A stretch of 64,000 bases of DNA from Diphasiastrum complanatum (taxonomy: Eukaryota; Streptophyta; Lycopodiopsida; Lycopodiales; Lycopodiaceae): assembly GCA_029204225.1 (NCBI GenBank), contig CM055101.1, forward strand, positions 41,378,927 through 41,442,926, read 5' to 3'. Below the pieces are notes generated by a model, which saw nothing but the letters and a program-made list of their open reading frames with translations, was not told the origin of the DNA and searched no databases. The position numbers were made by a program, and so were the translations under genes. This document shows, one piece after another, positions 56,771 to 64,000 of the stretch; the first letter of the stretch is position 1; each line of letters begins with the position of its first letter.

Positions 56771-57064
56771 TTTGTGACATTTATGAGGCATGGAAGCCTC
56801 GGATTTCCATCTTTATGGTGCAACCATCATGCAAGTGGAGCTTTTAAATCAAAGGCCATCATCAAGCACGGAGGAAGCACATGATCATAGTGGCATATTG
56901 GTGGAGTACTCTTCAAAGATATTGGCAAGAGATTTCTACCAAAGAGATCTTATCATATATGATGGATGCTTTTGCTGGTTTTTTACTTCATATACATCCA
57001 AACGGATCCACTCAAAACGTTTCACAAACTCCTTGATCTTACCAGGCTAGTTTTTGAGGAGGAG

Positions 57065-57845
57065 TGTGAAAATTTTTCAAAATCTATCTTGGTTGTTTCG
57101 TGTCTTTTAGCTTGTGAGAAAAAGATCACATGTGTGGAGCATGTTCCCACATGTTTAAAGTAGTTTATGACATTCACTTTAGGGGTATCACAAGGTTTTT
57201 ATGTCAAGCACCTTGGTGTAGAATTGTGATAGGGCCAAAAAATTGGCATAGATGGCAAATTGGTCAAATCCACATGTAATGCCACTAGCTAGTAAATAGA
57301 ATTGTGACACTTGTATTAATGTAGTTTGATGAGTGATGAAGTCAAAGTGTTGGCTTTGGTCAAGGGGTCCAATAGGAATTGAGAAATTTTGAAGAAAGGT
57401 CCAATAGAATTGTAGGATGGATGCATCACTCATCCAATAGCATTAGAGAGGCTAGGATTAGGGGTCCAATAGCATGCAAGGAGGATTCCCCACTAGTTTT
57501 ATATGTATTTCATTTGTGAATCATAATGTATGTTGAGTTTTGAGTCAAACATTAAGTTTGGTGAGATCTGCTTGTTTTCTATTCTCTCTCTACCCGAATC
57601 TAAAATAGCTCTATTCTCTCTCTACCCGAGGAGAGGAGCTTAATTTTACGTAGTTTCTTCAAGGATCAATTTGTTTGAAGTGTATGTACTTTGGTCATCA
57701 ACATATGCATCCATATTTGCCTCTATGCCTTAGTTTTTCTATCTAGATCTTGGAATTCAATCTAGCAACCATCAACAAGTGTATAAGCTTGCTTAGGAGA
57801 TCATTCACACACTTTTAGGGCATTCCACACATGTGAAATTTCACA
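57065..57845 (+). mobile_element. 3' LTR of the deleted copia element
   Basis: 781 bp, TGTGAAAATTTTT to AAATTTCACA, preceded by the purine tract TTTTTGAGGAGGAG. It contains CACATGTGTGGAGCATGTTC near its start and CACACATGTG (57826-57835) near its end. It interrupts the RNase H gene of the next element at 57846. Confidence 0.85.
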
Positions 57846-57991
57846 CTATGAAAATAAAATGAGCACTAAATGAATAGTCCGAATCTGAAAATCCAAAAAG
57901 ATTAGATGATGATCCCTCATACAATATGTCAAAATCTCGAGTTCCAATGATGTACCTCAAAACTCGCTTTCCTAGCTTCCAATGCTCCTCA

Positions 57992-58906
57992 CTAGGATCT
58001 TGCGAAATGACTCAATCTTCCAACACAATTGCTTTGATCTTTTTTAGTAATGGTTAGATATATGAGTGAACCAACTAGCTTCCTATAGAGAGTAATGTCC
58101 TTGAAGGATCTTTCACTACCTCTTATAGTTAGTTTTACATGAGACACCATAGGTGTATCACTAGCTTTTGCATTTACCATATGAAATCTTTCTAGAATAT
58201 AATTAGCATACTTCTCTTGACAAACGAAAGTATATTGAGAAGATCTAATGACTTCTATTCCCAAAATGTAATGCAAGTTACCAAGATCATGCACCTCAAA
58301 CTCCTTCTTAAGAGCACTCTTGATATCCTCCACATCTTGATTGTCTCCACCACTCAAGATGATATCATCCACATAGATTAGCAAGATGGTAACATCATTT
58401 GTAGCAAACCTATAATAAAGTGAATGATCATACTCACTCATAATAAAGCCTTGAGAGAATAAAAAAGTGTTAAGCTTAGCATACCAACTCCTTGGTGCTT
58501 GCTTAAGGCCATACAAACTCTTTTGTAGTAGACACACATGATTTGGCTTTGTTGATGAAATGTAGCTCTCGGGTTGCTCCATGTACACTTCCTCCTCAAG
58601 ATCACCTGTCAAGAGTGCATTTGTAATGTCGATTTTCCATAGATCCCATCCATAAAGTGTAGCAAGTGAGATGATGACTCGAATGCTTACCATCTTTGCC
58701 ACGGGTGCAAAGATCTCGTCATAGTCAATCCCTTGTTGTTGACCATATCCTTTTGCCACTAACCTTGCCTTGTACTTGTTGATAGATCTATCTTGGTTTG
58801 TTCTCACCTTGAAGATCCATTTGCATCCAATAGCTTTCTTGTCCTTAGGCAACTCCACCAATCTCCATGTTCCATTCTTCATAAGAGCTTGATACTCAAG
58901 ATCCAT
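57992..58906 (-). pseudogene. copia-B reverse transcriptase
   Basis: A 304-residue open frame with [69 protein letters not shown] and the catalytic LIYVDDIILSGGD, ending in the RT-RNase H connection (LVGSLIYLTIT). RNase H starts in another frame and is cut at 57846. It uses the primer tRNA to copy the element RNA. Confidence 0.92.
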
Positions 58907-58909
58907 TGC

Positions 58910-59900
58910 TTGAATCCAGTCCTCTTCTTTTCTTGCTTAATCTACACTTGTAGGTTCATCAAAAGAGGTTAGGAAAGCAACATAATTTCCAGAACCTACT
59001 TGCTTACCCTTCTCATCATATGTGAGCCTTGAAGGCATTTGTCTTTCCCTTGATGTTCTCCTTGGCTTTTGACTTGATGAAGGTCCATCATCATCACCAT
59101 CTAAAGTAGGATCCTTTACAGAATGTTAGATTCATTGACATAATCATGAATAGTACTTGAAGACACTTTTGGAATGTTCCCCTCATCAAAAATGACATCT
59201 CTACCAACAATCACTTTGTTAGTAGTAGTAATGTAAACCTTGTAGGCTTAAATCCCAACAAAACTACATCTTCTTGACGATGGATCCTCTTGGTCCTATC
59301 ATCAAGAGTAATGTTGACATAGCATGTGCATCCAAAGGTTTTTAGAAATTTGACACTCGGCCTCCTCTTGAATAGCATCTCAAAAGGTGTCCTTCCCTCC
59401 AAAATAGCACTCGGCCACCTATTGCACAAGAAACTGGCACACAACAAAGCTTGATCCCAAATTGGTTTATCAATATTAGCACTTAAACTCATGGCTTTAG
59501 CACTTTCACATAAATTCCTATTCTTCCTTTCAACCACTCCATTTTGTTGCGGGGTCCTTGATGTTGTATACTCCCTCTTGATCTCGTGCTCATCACAAAA
59601 GGCCTTGAACTTGGTAGATATGTACTCACCACCATTGTCACTCCTTAAGCACTTGATCTTTGTGGAAAACATGTTCTCCCTTGCATTCTTGAACTTGATA
59701 AAGACATCAGACACTTCATCATTGTTCTTTAGTAGAGAGATCCAACAAAATTTACTAAAATCATCAATGAATGTTACATACATCTTAGCTCCACTATTGC
59801 TAATTGTAGTAAATTCATGAATATCCAAATGTACAAGTTGAAAAGGCTTTGTGGATCTAGATGTAGATCTAGTATAAGGTAGTCTATGTGAATTAGACAA
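58910..59900 (-). pseudogene. copia-B integrase and linker
   Basis: 59211-59900 holds SHRLPYTRSTSRSTKPFQLV, HLDIHEFTT, TFIDDFSKFCW, LRSDNGGEYISTKF and NGVVERKNRNLCESAKA, so D-D-E is present. A shift near 59280 breaks the linker; 58910-59210 has the SRLTYDEKGKQ-like and SPSRRTSRERQ-type sequence in fragments. The zinc-domain Cys are across a stop near 59930. Confidence 0.88.
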
Positions 59901-59933
59901 AGCACAAGACTCACAAACATGTTTGATGCCACT

Positions 59934-60944
59934 TCAGGAACTTGGAAGACCTATCACAACCTTCTTTCTAGCCATTACTGCCAATGACTTAAAGTTGAGG
60001 TGTCCCATCCTTTTATGCCAAACCTCTTGAATAGGTACTTGCTCTCTTGCAACACATCCATCTTGGTTAGCAATGACACAAGCGTCTAGTTTGAACAATT
60101 TTTCTTTCCTTTTATCTTTTCCAATCAAGACGTCCTTCCTTTTGATCATACAAGCATCTCCATCAAACTCAACCTTGAGGCCTTTACTTAGCATTTGACT
60201 CACACTAAGCAAATTCTTGGTAATAGATGGAATAAAAAAGACATCCTCCAAATGAACATTCCTATTTGTATAGAGAGAAATAGGAATTGTGCCAATCCCT
60301 TTGATTGCACACTCACCATCATTGGCCATGTAGATCACCCTCTTGTCATCTCCATATGCCAACAAAGAAGTGAAATACTCTTTGTGAAAAGTCATGTGTG
60401 AACTTGCTCCACTATCAATCCACCAAGGATCTAGATCTCCATTATTAGCAAGCATGCATGAAGACATCACAAAAGCACCATCATTTTCATCTTGAACATC
60501 CAAACCATCCACATCAAGAGTAAGATTACCTTTCTTGTCTCCTTGATCTCTCTTCTTCTGGTAGCACTCACTTGCAAAGTGCCCTTTGATGCCACAATAG
60601 AAACACTTGAGCTTTGATCTATCCTTCTTTTTGCCATTTGAAGAAGCATCCACTTGGTCTTGCCCTTTAGACCACTTACTTTTGATTTTGCCCTTGAATT
60701 TGCCCTTTGTGAACATAGCCTCCTCTTGAAGTGTTGATGTGGATCCACCTCTTGCTTGAAGCCTATATTCTTCATTGATCAAGATCTCTTGAAGATCCAT
60801 CAAACTTGGCAAAGTCTTTTGAATAGCAATACTTTGAACAATGTTAGCATGAGCATCCAACAATCCATTAAGAATGACTTGAACAAGCTCTCCTTCCTTA
60901 ATGCTTTCATCAATGCAAGCCAACTCATCATTCAATACTTTCAT
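59934..60944 (-). pseudogene. copia-B gag (C-terminal), protease and GAG-pre-integrase
   Basis: A 336-residue open frame beginning in gag (MKVLNDELACIDESIKEGE). CCHC knuckle CFYCGIKGHFASEC intact; protease WWIDSGASSHMTFHKEYF; NLLSVSQMLSKGLKVEF; pre-integrase VWHKRMGHLNFKSLAVMARK. It stops just before the zinc-domain Cys pair because of a single stop codon. The gag N-terminus is missing beyond about 60950, where an A10 run lies. Confidence 0.9.
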
Positions 60945-60974
60945 CCTAAAAAAAAAAGTACTTGGACTTTCTTC

Positions 60975-61058
60975 ATTAATAGAACTTGATCAAACATGAA
61001 TCAAAAGATAAAGTATTGTTGTTGTCCGTAGAATCATGTCTGATCAAGTTCTATTAAT
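60975..61058. repeat. 25-bp inverted repeat with 34-bp spacer
   Basis: Arms 60975-60999 and 61034-61058 pair with one mismatch (ATTAATAGAACTTGATCA at the start of the left arm). The right arm is part of a copia-B LTR in plus orientation (compare 27145-27180), so the left arm is the same LTR sequence inverted. Confidence 0.85.
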
Positions 61059-61182
61059 GTTTGTAGTCTATTTTGTGTGTAGATGCTGATTTTTCTACAT
61101 TGGCAAGATTGGTGAAGTAGCTTGTTTTGTAACCAAAGATCTTTATTAGATTTGGATCTGAATTGATCCCAAATCTTTCACA
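61034..61182 (+). mobile_element. copia-B LTR fragment
   Basis: Matches the last ~140 bp of the LTR at 26503-27270, sharing TTTTTCTACATTGGCAAG and the AATCTTTCACA end. It is a leftover of an LTR in plus orientation next to a minus-strand copia-B element. Confidence 0.75.
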
Positions 61183-61530
61183 CGGGCCTGAGGGCTATGG
61201 CACTGGGCACCGGCCAGCAGACAGGCATGGCCGGAATCAGGCAGAGGGGGCTCGTCGGAGGATAGCACGGGAGGTGGGGGGTGGGGCGACGAGTAGGCAC
61301 CTGCCAGGTGTCTACAACATTTCAGCACCCATAGGGTGCTGAAATTATGGGGAGCCATTTGGCTCTAGACTTTAATACATTCTTTCAATGGCCCATTATA
61401 ATGTATAGGGTAAGGCCCCGGGCCGAGGCCTTCCGCAATGGGAGGCACCCACCGAGGGTGGCAGCCCAAGGCCGTCTGCAGCCATGGAAGGCCCCCACCC
61501 GGGCCCATTCCCCATGTAATAGCCTCTAGA
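61183..61530. other. GC-rich stretch with hairpins
   Basis: Much richer in G and C than anything nearby. It contains a perfect 12-bp stem with an ATA loop (ATTTCAGCACCC, 61319-61345), a GAGCC-ATTT-GGCTC hairpin at about 61351-61365, and GGCCCCGGGCCGAGGCC-like sequence near 61414-61432. No protein motif was recognised. It may be part of another LTR or a short structured element. Confidence 0.5.
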
Positions 61531-62272
61531 TCTTTTATTTTTATTTTTATTTTCTAGTTTTTAAAGTGTTTTTAAATATAGTAAATTTGAGTTTTTGTGA
61601 GTTTCCAAATAGCAGGTTTTGAATTGTGCAATTTTCTAAAAATGGAAAGTGAACCTTACATTTTTATAAGGTGCTTTAGCCGCTTTCTAAAAATAATAAT
61701 AGTATCTTACAATGTGTAATGTATTTAGTGTTGCATAAAATCATGTACAAGTACAATATTATGCCATTTAAGACATCTTTCAAATACACTCTAAAAAATA
61801 TGGAGGTTGTTACATTCTACAAAGTGCATGCCATTTTACTTCTTGTTAAATACAAAGATCATACAAGTATTTCTTATTAAATTCTAATATATATCAAAAT
61901 GTACAAATTTAACATTATGATATTGATTATTACATCATTATAATTTACTGTGTTTTCTAGTCTTTTCAGTCGTTTTTAAATCTTGTCTTATAAATCTTGC
62001 ATCTCAATTTGCTTGTTGGCAAAATAATACAAATTTACATTAATAAATCATTTTGTTGACTTAATAAAGCTATGTAAACGTAAGATTTATATGGATCTAA
62101 CTACTTTACTACACATAAATTTTTTACATTTGAAAACAATAAACAAAAAAAGAATTTGCATTTCAAAAAGCTATCAATTTTTTAAAAGTCAATTTACTAT
62201 AAGTTTTTTATGAAGCTAGTTTTTGGAGAAAGATGCTAGTAGTGTATATGAGTACTAAACTGATTTTTTTAT
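61531..62272. other. AT-rich stretch, nothing recognised
   Basis: No ORF over 60 codons, retroelement motif or clear repeat. It ends in a T-rich tract before TATTTTGCAG. Confidence 0.5.
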
Positions 62273-62284
62273 TTGTATTTTGCA

Positions 62285-62593
62285 GATTTGTATCCATCCA
62301 ACATAATTGAATGGCAACCAATATATTTTCTTGCTAGCATCATAGACATCATTCATTCTGATATTGGTCTTCTTCAATATAAAAAATGCTCTCTGAGATC
62401 ACTTTTGGAGTCTTGTAGTTTCTTTTATGATTCATCTTACACGCCATCCATGAATGGTTTATGTGGAAGATTGGAGGCTATATCACTACCCACTTTTTCA
62501 AGTGAAGTATGGATTCCTCCATATTCTACCATAGCAAAGAGCTTTCGATCAAGGTTTTTTATGGACACTCAAGACTTCAATTTATTTATTTGA
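62285..62593 (+). other. exon-like open stretch, unknown protein
   Basis: After TTTGTATTTTGCAG (a strong splice acceptor) about 100 codons are open to a stop at 62591-62593, containing IIEWQPIYFLASIIDIIH and EVWIPPYSTIAKSFRSRFF. This could be the last exon of a host gene whose earlier exons are not visible. I do not recognise the family. Confidence 0.35.
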
Positions 62594-62823
62594 GGTTTTC
62601 TGTTTTTGTGTAGTTATGTCTTGACTAGATTGAAAGCCTCAAGAAATTTGTTTGAAGATCCTACTCCAAAGAGTTTGAAAGAAATAACAAAGATATAGTT
62701 GTGAGATGGATGTTATAGAGAAACTGTTCATTGCTAAAATATTGTTCATTTGAGCAAGTCTACATCATGAAGTAGTAGCTCATGTTTACTGCTCTGGATG
62801 GATTCCTAAGTAGTAATCTGATC

Positions 62824-63420
62824 CTAGAAATCATAAGTGGGCGGAATAAAAGTGTCTACACAGTCGTCTGTGTTCCCAAGCTGATCACTTAGTTGCGCAG
62901 ACATTTGAGAAGAGTTCAGGTTCAAAGATTCTAAAGTAGGAATGGAAATCTTCTCCTTAACATAAGTAGCTTTAGGAGAACATCCATCTGTGGCATCTAC
63001 TTCCATAAAAGAAGCTGGATCAGCGAAGCTATCAGTAGAAAGATATGGTTCATGTAGACATGTAACGAAATGATCCTTCGCTTGTGAGTCTTTGCCATCA
63101 CTGCTAATCTGCTTCTCTACTTGAGTACACATTGATGGTAAGAGCAAGATTTCTGTTTCTGTCAAGGAATTAAAACTCTCTTGATTTCCATTAATTGTGA
63201 GCCTGTTTGTAGGTTCAACCATCAATACCCTATCAACACTAGAGTTGCTAGCTACGCTCTCGGTACTCGGAGAACAAACCGTTTTGGCCAAAGAAAAAAG
63301 ACTATCCAAGTAAGATGAAGCTATCCAAGTGAGAGCTAGGAGAACCTTTTTAAGGTGACCTCTAGTGGAGAGGATGATTCTACTTATAGTTTGTGTAATT
63401 TGGAATTGCCACTAGGATGC
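62824..63420 (-). other. exon-like open stretch, Ser/Thr-rich unknown protein
   Basis: The minus strand is open from about 63420 to the stop at 62824. It includes DSLFSLAKTVCSPSTESVASN and ISIPTLESLNLNSSQMSAQ. There is no ATG near its beginning (the 63309 start codon is TTG), which fits an internal or last exon more than a single-exon gene. It has no motif I recognise, is acidic and Ser-rich, and could be chance. Confidence 0.35.
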
Positions 63421-64000
63421 CACCTAAGGAGCTCTCTTGCTTATTTAAGAGACTCCCCCTTTGTAGAAGGGAGCTTTTTGTGTAATGCATCTATTCCATG
63501 TCCTAATGAGAATAGCCTCCACGAGTTTGGTGCATCCTTTGAGATCCTTGATCATTCTTGTTTTCTTGTGTAATGCATTTATGATCTCACCCTTCCATTC
63601 CTTGTGTGTGGTTGTTCATAGTGTAGTTGTGGATTAATTGTGGAATAAAGTAGTGTGGATTAGATTTCTTGCTTGTGGATTAAAGTAGCAATCAACATTG
63701 AGGTACACCATTGAGGCTGGGATTGTGATTTAGCTTTGTCATCCCATTTCTTGATGTTCTTGGAAGTCCAAGAAGCAAAAAATGTGTGTTTCTTGATTCT
63801 TGGACCTTTCAAATGCTATCTAGTTAGTTTTCTTGCTTTCTTGTTTGTGGATTGATGTGTGTTAGATTACTTTTTAGTTTGAATTGATTTGTTCATTTTG
63901 ATTTTGCAGCATTAGGAGTAGAAAACCATTTCATGTTCAACTGAGTAATATGTAGATCATTTCTTGAACATATTAGCTTGCATGTTTGGTTTTGAATGCA
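63421..64000 (+). other. LTR-like stretch at the window end
   Basis: TATTTAAGAGACTCCCCC (about 63439-63456) resembles the TATA region of plant gypsy LTRs, followed by a poly-T/GTGTAATGCAT region and several TTGTGGATTAA and GTGTGGATTAG repeats. No borders or primer-binding site are within the window. Inference only. Confidence 0.25.

Larger units (their letters stand above)
57846..60950 (-). mobile_element. copia-B element, gag to RNase H start, both ends truncated
   Basis: A minus-strand element with long open frames in the order gag, protease, integrase and RT, cut at 57846 within RNase H by the LTR above and at about 60950 within gag by an A-run and a foldback. It is the best preserved copia-B coding copy in the window: zinc knuckle, protease, integrase triad and YVDD are all intact. 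Confidence 0.9.

Noticed and set aside
57065-57845. Reading this LTR as the 3' LTR of the minus-strand copia-B element
   Set aside because: The purine tract GAGGAGGAG lies on the plus side at 57064, the matching partial LTR with its primer site is in plus orientation at 55381-55685, and the minus element is cut within RNase H with no purine tract before 57846.

Overview
The window is nuclear DNA of a land plant with a large, repeat-dense genome. Supporting signs are plant-type Ty1/copia polyproteins, LTR retrotransposon primer-binding sites complementary to plant initiator-Met and Asp tRNAs, 5-bp target-site duplications (TSDs), a TATA-driven gene for a secreted lipid-transfer-like/arabinogalactan-like protein, and a decayed GRAS-domain fragment. 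Nothing in the sequence fixes the species. AT-rich, layered retrotransposon decay would suit a fern, lycophyte, gymnosperm or large angiosperm genome. No bacterial operons, CRISPR arrays, rRNA or tRNA genes were seen.

Layout: 1-2392 is a decayed copia element (-). 2393-3735 holds the 3' end of one copia-A copy (-) facing the 5' end of another (+). 3723-5759 is the copia-A gag/protease, split by a TSD-flanked solo LTR (4725-5500). 5760-8340 is the leader and LTR of a decayed gypsy element (-) with an Asp-tRNA PBS. 8341-10900 has no recognisable gene. 10914-23765 is a complex cluster of a non-coding LTR family (here 'family N') with four LTR copies plus a fragment and three internal-region copies, interrupted by copia-A (11701-13539) and a copia-B-like LTR (13540-14369). 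24120-27270 is copia-B with a 3' LTR carrying a ~167-bp (TC)n tract. 28350-32707 is copia-C. 32708-36860 is the one gene island, with the lipid-transfer/AGP-like gene at 33398-34264 (-). 36864-37971 is an LTR joined to a diverged family-N copy. 38030-40440 is a gypsy pol (-). 40445-49240 is a copia-A element (+) whose integrase was split by a nearly complete copia-D element (-, 40641-46494, TSD CAATG). 49240-51800 holds AT-rich DNA, a cluster of 19-bp palindromes and the GRAS pseudogene. 53543-61182 is a pile-up of copia-B copies in both orientations with an unidentified 500-bp insert. 61183-64000 has GC-rich hairpins and two exon-like open stretches.

The most informative structure is in family N. 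LTR-A (11144-11621, -) and LTR-B (19396-19873, +) are both 478 bp, one has a PBS and the other a polypurine tract, and their outer ends abut the same 5-bp sequence (AGAGG) inside two halves of another family-N LTR. This shows one element inserted into an LTR and later torn apart by an inversion of several kilobases. Almost every retrotransposon ORF here carries stops or frameshifts, so this window looks like a museum of nested, mostly dead elements around one plausible host gene.
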